Of a stretch of 64,000 bases of DNA, positions 1-8,006 are shown piece by piece. This stretch comes from Phycisphaerae bacterium. GTDB lineage: Bacteria; Chloroflexota; Anaerolineae; 4572-78; J111. Under the pieces are notes generated by a model, which saw nothing but the letters and a program-made list of their open reading frames with translations, did no database searches and had not been told where the DNA came from. The stretch is taken from NCBI GenBank assembly GCA_028285035.1, contig JANQQF010000036.1:62001-126000 (forward strand), written 5' to 3'. The stretch's first letter is position 1. Each line of letters begins with the position of its first letter. A program made the translations under genes and the position numbers.

Positions 1-1197
1 GGAACCATGGTTTTGGTTGATGAGACGTTGCGGGCTGATTTTGAGCGTCTGATCCAATATATCGACTGTCATCGTATTGAACGTTTATTTTTACCATTTG
101 TGGCCCTACATCATCTTGCCATGGCCGCTAACAATTTAGCCTTGTCATCCCTTAGCTTGCGTCACATCGTCACGGCCGGGGAGCAGCTAAAAATTACACC
201 TGACTTGGCTGAGATGTTCAACAAGCTAGAAAATTGTCGTCTACACAATTATTATGGCCCATCTGAAAGTCACGTGGTGACTGCATTTACCTTGGGGGAG
301 ACAGTGGCTGAGTGGCCGAGTTTGCCGCCCATCGGTATCCCCATTGCCAACACCCAGATTCATCTGCTGGATGCCTATTATCAACCCGTACCGATTGGTA
401 TTCCTGGCGAATTATACATTGGTGGGGATTGTCTGGCTGATGGATATCTCAATCGGCCTGAACTGACCGCCGAACGTTTTATTGATTTGCCCCCAACCCT
501 ACAATCGAGATATGCGCCAGGAAAACTGTACAAGTCAGGGGATTTAGCCCGCTATCTCCCTGATGGCAATATCGAATTCCTAGGTCGGATTGATCATCAG
601 GTCAAGATTAGGGGCTTTCGCGTTGAATTAGGTGAGATTGAAACCTTCCTGAACCGACATTCAGCGGTGGAAAAATGTGTCGTAGTCACTCGTGAGGATA
701 CACCCGGCGATAAACGCTTAGTGGCCTATGTGGTTAGTAATCAACAAACCATTGATGAAGGTCGCGAGCGCAATGAGCAGAAAAGCGACCTGATTTCCAC
801 CCTCCGGCACTATCTCAAAACACATCTGCCTGACTATATGATCCCTGCCGCCTTTGTCGAATTGGATGATCTGCCGATTAATCCCAATGGTAAGGTGGAT
901 CGCTTGGTTCTCCCTGCCCCTGATGCAAGTCATCTTGAGGTTGCTGAGTTTGTGCCGCCTGAGGGCCCGATTGAAGAGATGCTGGCTGAGGTATGGCAAG
1001 ATATTTTATCAGTTGACCGTGTTGGCCTGTATGATAACTTTTTCAACTTGGGAGGGCACTCCCTGTTAGCGACCCGTATGGTATCTCGTCTTCGGCAAGA
1101 GTATGAAATTGATTTATCACTACGGACCCTATTTGAGGCACCAACGATTGCTGAGTTGACGCCACTTATAGAGAATATATTGATGTCGGAGGAATGA
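1..1197 (+). CDS. NRPS, C-terminal A-PCP portion (partial, runs off left edge)
   Basis: The reading frame is open from base 1, so the ATG at 7 is internal and the gene begins outside the window. The visible protein is the second half of an adenylation (A) domain followed by a peptidyl carrier protein (PCP). Core A5 reads NYYGPSES, A7-A8 read YKSGDLARYLPDG and GFRVELGEIE, and A10 is NPNGKVDR with the catalytic Lys. The PCP phosphopantetheine site is DNFFNLGGHSLLA. The A domain activates an amino acid as aminoacyl-AMP and loads it on the PCP. The pocket residues visible read F278, V299, A301, Y322, V330, V331, K517. Positions 235-239 are outside the window, so no substrate is called. The protein ends in an acidic tail, LMSEE, that may be a docking peptide. 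Confidence 0.93.
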   Translation, partial: GTMVLVDETLRADFERLIQYIDCHRIERLFLPFVALHHLAMAANNLALSSLSLRHIVTAGEQLKITPDLAEMFNKLENCRLHNYYGPSESHVVTAFTLGETVAEWPSLPPIGIPIANTQIHLLDAYYQPVPIGIPGELYIGGDCLADGYLNRPELTAERFIDLPPTLQSRYAPGKLYKSGDLARYLPDGNIEFLGRIDHQVKIRGFRVELGEIETFLNRHSAVEKCVVVTREDTPGDKRLVAYVVSNQQTIDEGRERNEQKSDLISTLRHYLKTHLPDYMIPAAFVELDDLPINPNGKVDRLVLPAPDASHLEVAEFVPPEGPIEEMLAEVWQDILSVDRVGLYDNFFNLGGHSLLATRMVSRLRQEYEIDLSLRTLFEAPTIAELTPLIENILMSEE

Positions 1198-1270
1198 GAG
1201 ATAAATGTGAGACTGAATTATTAATGCGTCGGAGCCTCTGTACCCCCTTAATTACCTGGGAGATTGTCTA

Positions 1271-3157
1271 ATGTCATCAAACCACTTGTCCAAAACCAAA
1301 ATATTAACTTCCTTTGAATTAAAGCCAGAAATGATTGAAACTACTGTGTCAGCTTGTTTTGAGGAGCAAGTTCAGCGTTATCCACAATATTTAGCGGTGC
1401 AAACACCAACCCAACGTTTTACTTATGAGGCCCTAAATCGAGCGGCCAACCAGATTGCCTCAGCTATTATAGAACAACTTGGTGAGGGCCAAGCCCGCGT
1501 TGCGTCGCTGCTGCAAACCCACTCGCTAACTATTCCGGCGCTGTTTGGCATTCTCAAAGCGGGAAAAACTTGGGTGCCTATCGACCCTAGCTACCCCCAA
1601 GCTCGTATTGCCTATATTTTTGATGACGCCACCGTAAGCTTGATCCTGACCGACAATGATAGCCTGGAAACGGCCCAGACGTTGGCTCAATCTGGGCAAA
1701 TTATTCTGAATGTTGATCAGTTAGCCTCAACCCTGTCTCAGGAAAATCCTCGTCTTAACTACTCGCCGGATGATCTTGCCTTTATCTTATACACCTCCGG
1801 TTCGACAGGGCAGCCCAAAGGAGTCATGGAGAATCACCGAACCCTGTTACATGGTGTTTTTGCCTATATTCACAGTTGTGGCTTGGTGCCTGAGGATCGC
1901 TTGGCCCTGTTGACCTCTCTTAGTTTTGTGGCTGGCTTTAGAGATGTACTCCGCGCCTTACTCAGTGGGGCTTCGATTAGCCCGTATCATCTCAAAAGTA
2001 GAGGGTTGGCCGGGCTGGCTGATTGGCTCATCATTGAGAGGATCACACTGTATCATTTTGTCCCGACTGTATTTCGCCACTTTATCGATATCTTGACGGG
2101 ACAGACCTTCTCTGATGTACGCCTGGTTCATCTAGGCGGTGAGGCCGTTTCAACGCACGACTTTGCCCTCTTTAAACGATATTTCCCAGCCAACTGTGTT
2201 TTGCTTAATAACATTAGCTCGACCGAAGTTTCCTGCTATCGCCAGTTTTTTGCGACTCACGAGACCGAGATTAAAGGGGATTTGATGCCAATTGGCTACC
2301 CCGTGCCCGATAAGCAAGTCTCGCTTTTGGACGAGCAAGGACAACCCACACCCATCGGTGAGGTCGGAGAAATTGTTGTCAAAAGCCCCTATCTGGCCCT
2401 TGGCTATTGGGGCCGACCAGAACTCACCACCCAGATGTTTTTATCCGACCGAGAGGGTAGCACTAATCGTATCTACCACACAGGCGATTTGGGTCGGATG
2501 GATGCTGATGGCTGTTTGTATCATCTGGGGCGTAAAGATAATCAGGTCAAAGTGCGGGGGCAGCGGGTGGATCTCGGTGAAATTGAAGCAACCTTGCACA
2601 CCCATCCGTCTGTTAAAGAGGTTGCGATCATTGCCCGTTCTGAGCCAGAGATTAATTTAGCTGCCTATATCGTACCTGTTTCGGCACAGCCTGTTACCGA
2701 TGAGACTCTGCGTTCTGATTTACGCCAGAAGCTGCCTGATTATATGATCCCCGCTTCGTTTACCCTGCTTGATGAAATGCCGTTACTCCCCAACGGTAAG
2801 ATTAATCGTGTAGCGTTGAGTAAGTTGCAGCCTATGGGTCCTACTACACCTTTTGTTGCCCCCCAAACCCCGACTGAGGTGCAGTTAGTTGAATTATGGC
2901 AAACGATTTTGAACGTTGATCGCATAGGTATCAATGACAACTTTTTTACCCTAGGCGGGCATTCAATTCTCGCAATGCAGATCATATCCCGTATCCCTGA
3001 TCTGTTTGAAGTTACCCTATCGGCTGATACATTATTTGATAATCCTACCATAGCCCAGTTGGCTGTAATGATTACCTTAGAACAGGCTGAAGCGATCGAT
3101 GGCGAAAGCTTAGATGATTTATTAGCCGAGTTGGAAAATCTACCGGATGATATCTAG
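1271..3157 (+). CDS. Stand-alone NRPS A-PCP didomain with atypical substrate pocket
   Basis: 628 aa: an A domain (about 20-520) and a PCP (about 535-610, DNFFTLGGHSILA). The ATP-binding core A3 is normal (YTSGSTGQPKG), as are A7 (YHTGDLGRMDADG) and the A10 lysine (NGKINR). The A4 region reads LSFVAGFRD where FSFDASVWE is usual, so the Asp235 that binds the substrate alpha-amino group is Val. The A5 motif YGPTE is replaced by ISSTE. Threading onto PheA gives pocket VARHHGNCYK. By family knowledge, loss of Asp235 points to a hydroxy, keto, aryl, beta-amino or fatty acid substrate, or to loss of function. There is no C domain, so it is likely a loading or in-trans module. It lies 35 bp before the DUF3326 gene and is probably co-transcribed with it. 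Start ATG follows GGGAG at a good distance. Confidence 0.9.
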   Translation: MSSNHLSKTKILTSFELKPEMIETTVSACFEEQVQRYPQYLAVQTPTQRFTYEALNRAANQIASAIIEQLGEGQARVASLLQTHSLTIPALFGILKAGKTWVPIDPSYPQARIAYIFDDATVSLILTDNDSLETAQTLAQSGQIILNVDQLASTLSQENPRLNYSPDDLAFILYTSGSTGQPKGVMENHRTLLHGVFAYIHSCGLVPEDRLALLTSLSFVAGFRDVLRALLSGASISPYHLKSRGLAGLADWLIIERITLYHFVPTVFRHFIDILTGQTFSDVRLVHLGGEAVSTHDFALFKRYFPANCVLLNNISSTEVSCYRQFFATHETEIKGDLMPIGYPVPDKQVSLLDEQGQPTPIGEVGEIVVKSPYLALGYWGRPELTTQMFLSDREGSTNRIYHTGDLGRMDADGCLYHLGRKDNQVKVRGQRVDLGEIEATLHTHPSVKEVAIIARSEPEINLAAYIVPVSAQPVTDETLRSDLRQKLPDYMIPASFTLLDEMPLLPNGKINRVALSKLQPMGPTTPFVAPQTPTEVQLVELWQTILNVDRIGINDNFFTLGGHSILAMQIISRIPDLFEVTLSADTLFDNPTIAQLAVMITLEQAEAIDGESLDDLLAELENLPDDI

Positions 3158-3192
3158 TTCCATTTATGATGTACCTAAGAAAGGATAAAAAA

Positions 3193-4572
3193 ATGAAAAT
3201 TAAAAATAGCGTTTATCGAATTGAAGCACGACGAGAAGGGAGCTGGCTGGAAACAATTTCCACAGCTCTAGCTGAGAAATTAGAGGAAAACACCTACCCG
3301 TTACGCTTTTCAATTGTTGATATTCTCGATGAAGAGATCGTGATTGAAGCCACCATTGTCGAGTATGCCCCTGATGATAAATATGCTGCGGCTCTCAGCG
3401 ATATTGAGATATTGACCCCCCGGAGAAAGTCGTTCCAGGCCTCGTCGTTCGGCATAGTACAGATTGTGCCGACGGGGATTCGCTGCGAATTGGGCGGGTT
3501 TGCTGGTGACGCTGGCCCAGCCACCAACTTGCTCGCTGCGGCTTCAGACTTTCTCGTGACTCACCCGAATGCAGTCAATGCCTCTGAGTTGAATGAAATG
3601 GCCGACAATGTCTTATATGTTGAGGGTAAAGCGCTGGACGACTTCTTGTTAGGACATTTGGCGTTGCTCCCCGTTCGTAGCAATCGCATCGCCACCTTTG
3701 TTGATCCCACCGGGCTGGATTACATCGATTACGTGGTCAATACGCTCAACGCCGCTAGAGCGGTCAAAGGTGTTTCCTGCGACACGTACAGTGTGTTGCG
3801 TGAAGAGTTGGGTGTTAAAATTGCCTGGTCCGAAACGGGCTGTGCGGTAGGGACGGTTGTGAACCCCGACGCGATTTTAGAGGCCGTCGAATTTTTCCTT
3901 GAACGCGGGATGGATGCCATTGGTGGGGTCTCGGTCATTCACGGTGTCACCAAAGATATGTTTATCAAACACCTGAATGGGGAAATCCCCAACCCCTCTG
4001 GCGGAGTTGAGGCCATCATTACCCATCTGATCACCAAAATCTTCAAAATACCAACCGCTCACGCGCCCTTGCCATACTATCAAGAAGTCAAAGAAAACGA
4101 TACGATTAACCCGCGGGCCTCCGCCGAATTTATCTCAACCCCCCACTATTTCTGCGTTCTTAAAGGGTTAGCCAAAGCGCCACATTTGGTACCAATTTCA
4201 GGCCTAGCCGACCCCGCCTCACACTTGACCACCCTGAATAACATCGGGGCGATTGTCATGCCCGCCGACGCCTTGGGTGGCATTCCCGCCTTTGCCGCCG
4301 AGTTTAGTGACATTCCACTGATCGCCGTGAAAGAGAACAAAACCGTGTTAGACATCACCAATGAAAAAATGGGGATGCGCAACGTGATTGAGGTCAATTC
4401 ATATCTGGAAGCTGCTGGGGTCGTGGTTGCCTTGCGTGAGGGTATCTCTATCGAGAGCCTGCGTCGCCCGATCTACGTAACAGAACGGGTTGATCTACCC
4501 GCACCGACCACTTCAACTGCCATTGAAAATGGTGTGCCTGAGGTGGCTGAGGCAGTAAATGTAACAGCTTAA
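3193..4572 (+). CDS. DUF3326-family protein in NRPS cluster
   Basis: 459 aa from the ATG at 3193, which has AAGGA 7 bp upstream. An in-frame ATG pair at 3166 has no good ribosome site. I recognise the overall pattern as DUF3326, a family known mainly from cyanobacteria and with no function known to me: conserved segments GIRCELGGFAGDAGPATNLLAAASDFL, given here only as positions about 95-125, then ETGCAVGTVVNP and ISTPHYFCVLKGLAKAP. It is a soluble alpha/beta-type protein with no signal peptide or membrane segment. It sits directly between NRPS genes on the same strand and is followed by a strong hairpin, so it likely forms a unit with the atypical A-PCP gene. A role in making or modifying the unusual building block is inference from position only. 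The family assignment is from memory of motifs. Confidence 0.72.
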   Translation: MKIKNSVYRIEARREGSWLETISTALAEKLEENTYPLRFSIVDILDEEIVIEATIVEYAPDDKYAAALSDIEILTPRRKSFQASSFGIVQIVPTGIRCELGGFAGDAGPATNLLAAASDFLVTHPNAVNASELNEMADNVLYVEGKALDDFLLGHLALLPVRSNRIATFVDPTGLDYIDYVVNTLNAARAVKGVSCDTYSVLREELGVKIAWSETGCAVGTVVNPDAILEAVEFFLERGMDAIGGVSVIHGVTKDMFIKHLNGEIPNPSGGVEAIITHLITKIFKIPTAHAPLPYYQEVKENDTINPRASAEFISTPHYFCVLKGLAKAPHLVPISGLADPASHLTTLNNIGAIVMPADALGGIPAFAAEFSDIPLIAVKENKTVLDITNEKMGMRNVIEVNSYLEAAGVVVALREGISIESLRRPIYVTERVDLPAPTTSTAIENGVPEVAEAVNVTA

Positions 4573-4581
4573 GCTTTTAGG

Positions 4582-4614
4582 GGGGCAGATAGAATTCATT
4601 CTGTCTGCCCCTTT
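4582..4614 (+). terminator. Strong hairpin after the DUF3326 gene
   Basis: A 14-bp stem (4582-4595 with 4598-4611, GGGGCAGATAGAAT against ATTCTGTCTGCCCC, one G-T pair) begins 9 bp after the stop codon and is followed by only a short T run. It may terminate or attenuate transcription between the A-PCP/DUF3326 pair and the next NRPS gene. Confidence 0.6.
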
Positions 4615-4667
4615 AACAATAGATTTCAATCTACGACCACCAGAATACAGAAAGAAGATTAGATAAC

Positions 4668-7600
4668 ATGACCAAAACAAATCGAATTTCAAATCTTTCA
4701 CCTGAAAAACGGGCGATGCTTGAGGCACGCCTCAAAGAAAAACTACAAGCTAAGAAAGGGGGGAAACAGTCAATCCCTCGTCAATCGATTGACGGTCCAA
4801 TCCCCCTTTCCTTTTCACAGCAACGGCTTTGGTTTCTCAACCAACTGGACCCGGACAGTCCCACCTACAATATCTCTAGAGCAGTTCGAATCACTGGGCC
4901 GCTAAATAAAGAGGCGCTGCATCAGGCTTTGACGACCATTGTCACCCGGCATACGACACTACGCACGACATTTACCCTCATTGATGACGAACCTCGACAA
5001 ATTGTTTCGCAAGATTGGGCGCTCGACTTACCGATGTTTGATCTGAGCCACTTGTCCGAAGCAGAGAAAGACGCCGAGATTGATCGGATTATCGAAGAAC
5101 GAAGCCGACACCCCTTCAACTTAACGACAGATTTGATGTTGCGAACTACCCTGCTACAGCTTGACACGACAGATTATATTCTTGTGTTCGTGGTCCATCA
5201 CGTGGCCTCTGATGGCTGGTCTACCGGTGTTCTGCTGCGAGAAATATCAGCGTGGTACACGACATATTCCGGTCAAGGGGACTCATCACTGCCCGAATTA
5301 CCCATCCACTACACAGACTATGCGCTCTGGCAACGGGATCACCTTCAGGGTGATGTACTGGAAAAACAGCTAGCGTATTGGAAGGAGCAATTGGCGGGAG
5401 CGCCCGCTGTTTTAGAATTGCCCACCGATCATCCCCGTGCCGCGACAAAGCATTCTTCCGGCGGACGGCAAGCGATCAACTTTCCCCTGGCGTTGCAGGA
5501 GTCGCTCAAAGCCTTGAGCCAACAGGAAAACACGACAATGTTTATGACCCTACTGGCAGCTTTTAAGACGTTACTCTATCGCTATACGGCTCAGGAAAAT
5601 GTTGTGGTTGGGTCACCTGTGGCGAACCGGAGTCGGGTTGAAGTGGAACCGCTGATCGGCTTTTTTGTCAATACGTTGGTGCTGCATACCGATCTTTCCG
5701 GTAACCCGACCTTTCGTGATATCCTAGCTCGGGTTCGTGAGGTAGCTTTGGGGGCCTATGCCCACCAAGAGTTGCCGTTTGAGAAGCTGGTCGAAGAACT
5801 ACAGCCAGAGCGAAACTTGCACATCAATCCCCTGTTTCAGGTGATGTTTATTTTGCAAGACGGGACAAATCGGACCTTGAGCCTGCCGGGACTAACCACC
5901 GACATTTTGCCCCGAAAAATTGGGACCGAGCAATTTGATTTGACCCTGTCTATCCACGAGTCAGCTACGGGCTTAACCGGATATTTGACCTACAATGCCG
6001 ATCTATTTGAAGCCACAACGATTGAGCGGATGGTCGGGCATTTTCAGACTTTGCTCGAAGGAATCGTGGCTGATCCAAATCAATTGATTGCCCAATTACC
6101 CCTGCTAACCGCCAGCGAGCGTGAACAGTTGCTCGTGACCTTTAATGCAACCGAGGCCCCACGCCAAGTGGATCAATGTCTACATCATCTGTTTGAGGCG
6201 CAGGTGGTGCGCACCCCACAGGCGATTGCCGTGGTCTCTGGCAACGAGCAATTGACCTACGAGGCCTTGAATCAACGGGCCAACCAACTCGCTCACTACT
6301 TAACAAAGCGCGGGGTCGGGCCGGAAACGTTGGTGGCGATTTGTATGGATCGGTCGCTGGAAATGGTCATCGGCTTGATGGCGATTCTCAAGGCGGGGGC
6401 AGGCTACGTCCCCCTAGACCCCACCTACCCGGCTGATCGCTTGGCTTTTATTGTGAATGATGCGCAAGCTCCGATTTTGTTGACCCAACATAAACTGATT
6501 GATAGGCTCCCGCCAAGTGAAGCCCAAATTATCGAGCTTGATACTGATAATGCGGCTATTCTACAAGAACCTCAAACCAATGTGCCCAGTGAGGTGAGTG
6601 GTCATAACGTGGCCTATGTGATGTATACCTCTGGCTCGACGGGGGTGCCGAAAGGTGTTGTAGTGCTGCATCGCGGGGTGTGTAATTATTTGCTTTGGCG
6701 GCAAAGCTACTTCCCGTTGAACGAGACCGATCGGGCCTTGCAGAAAACCTCGTTCAGCTTTGTTGACTCGGTGTGGGAACTGTTTGAGCCACTGATGGTT
6801 GGCGCTCAATTGATTATGGCTGAGCCGAACCGACATCAGGATACAAATTATCTGGTCAAATTTATCATTGAGCAGAAGATTACAGCCGTCGATTTTATCC
6901 CGTCTCTCCTCCACCTGTTTTTGGAGGAGCCAGACGTTGCCCAATGTACAAGCCTGAGACGGGTGACAACCGGGAGTGAAACCGTCACGGTTGATTTACA
7001 GACCCGATTTTTCACCCATCTGAATGCGGGTTTGTATAATCTCTATGGCCCGACCGAAGCCTCAATTGCGACTACCTGCTGGACCTGCCAGCCTGACGAT
7101 GACCGACGTAGCGTCCCCATTGGTCGTCCGATTGCCAACAGCCAGATTTATCTGTTGGATAAATATTTGCAGCCAGCCCCGCTCGGCTTTCCCGGCGAAG
7201 TACACATCGGGGGACGTGGTTTGGCGAGGGGGTATCTCAATCAGCCCGACCTGACCGCCGAAAAGTTTATTCGGCACCCCTTCAACGATGATCCGGAGGC
7301 CCGTCTCTACAAAACCGGCGACTTGGCCCGCTATCTGCCAGATGGTACCCTGGAATTTTTAGGGCGAGCCGACCATCAAGTCAAAATTCGAGGCTACCGA
7401 GTTGAACTAGGCGAGATCGAAGCCTTTTTGCGCCAAGTCGATGTAGTACAAGAGGCTGTGGCGATCGTTAGGGAAGACCGCCCTGGCGATAAGCGGCTGG
7501 TGGCTTATGTGATCGCCAATAATGGGGGAGATATTGATCCGGCCCAATTACGGGATTACCTCAAAGAGAAACTGCCGGACTACATGATTCCCTCGGCGTT

Positions 7601-7946
7601 TGTCGATCTGGAGAAGATGCCGATGACCCCTAATGGCAAAGTGGATCGGAAGCAACTCCCAGAGCCGGATTGGAACACGCTTCATTTGGCGAATGATTAT
7701 GTGGAGCCAGAGGGGCTGATCGAGGAGATGGTAGCCGAGGTGTGGCAGACGGTGCTTGGTCTGGACCGGGTTGGTCTCTATGATAACTTTTTTGATCTGG
7801 GTGGACACTCCCTGCTTGCCATTCAGGTCATCTCCCGGCTCCGGCACGACTATAGCATCGAGTTGATGGTACATACGTTGTTTGAAGCCCCGACGATTGC
7901 TGAGTTAGTTCCCGTAATTGAGGAATCATTAACGGCAGAATCATAA
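4668..7946 (+). CDS. NRPS module C-A-PCP, beta-amino-acid-like A code
   Basis: 1092 aa. A short charged N-terminal helix (LSPEKRAMLEARLKEKL) precedes a condensation domain (about 45-480) with an intact HHVASDG active site (177-183), then an A domain (about 500-1000) and a PCP (DNFFDLGGHSLLA). A3 (YTSGSTGVPKG), A7 and A10 (NGKVDR) are intact. A4 reads FSFVDSVWE, so position 235 is Val and 236 is Asp. The deduced pocket is VDWDVTLIAK. Known beta-alanine-type pockets begin V-D-W in the same way, so a beta-amino acid is the most likely substrate. This is an inference from the code, and the remaining positions do not match any code I recall. C-terminal tail LTAES is acidic like that of its neighbours. 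Confidence 0.93.
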   Translation: MTKTNRISNLSPEKRAMLEARLKEKLQAKKGGKQSIPRQSIDGPIPLSFSQQRLWFLNQLDPDSPTYNISRAVRITGPLNKEALHQALTTIVTRHTTLRTTFTLIDDEPRQIVSQDWALDLPMFDLSHLSEAEKDAEIDRIIEERSRHPFNLTTDLMLRTTLLQLDTTDYILVFVVHHVASDGWSTGVLLREISAWYTTYSGQGDSSLPELPIHYTDYALWQRDHLQGDVLEKQLAYWKEQLAGAPAVLELPTDHPRAATKHSSGGRQAINFPLALQESLKALSQQENTTMFMTLLAAFKTLLYRYTAQENVVVGSPVANRSRVEVEPLIGFFVNTLVLHTDLSGNPTFRDILARVREVALGAYAHQELPFEKLVEELQPERNLHINPLFQVMFILQDGTNRTLSLPGLTTDILPRKIGTEQFDLTLSIHESATGLTGYLTYNADLFEATTIERMVGHFQTLLEGIVADPNQLIAQLPLLTASEREQLLVTFNATEAPRQVDQCLHHLFEAQVVRTPQAIAVVSGNEQLTYEALNQRANQLAHYLTKRGVGPETLVAICMDRSLEMVIGLMAILKAGAGYVPLDPTYPADRLAFIVNDAQAPILLTQHKLIDRLPPSEAQIIELDTDNAAILQEPQTNVPSEVSGHNVAYVMYTSGSTGVPKGVVVLHRGVCNYLLWRQSYFPLNETDRALQKTSFSFVDSVWELFEPLMVGAQLIMAEPNRHQDTNYLVKFIIEQKITAVDFIPSLLHLFLEEPDVAQCTSLRRVTTGSETVTVDLQTRFFTHLNAGLYNLYGPTEASIATTCWTCQPDDDRRSVPIGRPIANSQIYLLDKYLQPAPLGFPGEVHIGGRGLARGYLNQPDLTAEKFIRHPFNDDPEARLYKTGDLARYLPDGTLEFLGRADHQVKIRGYRVELGEIEAFLRQVDVVQEAVAIVREDRPGDKRLVAYVIANNGGDIDPAQLRDYLKEKLPDYMIPSAFVDLEKMPMTPNGKVDRKQLPEPDWNTLHLANDYVEPEGLIEEMVAEVWQTVLGLDRVGLYDNFFDLGGHSLLAIQVISRLRHDYSIELMVHTLFEAPTIAELVPVIEESLTAES

Positions 7947-8006
7947 AAATCGATAAACTGTTTGTAGACTTAACATGATTTTGGATATAGCGAAAAGAGA
8001 CTGGCA

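Noticed and set aside
5221..5448. Antisense and alternate-frame ORFs inside the NRPS, arg, hox and kinase genes
   Set aside because: They lie wholly within genes with strong family motifs, have biased composition and no ribosome sites.
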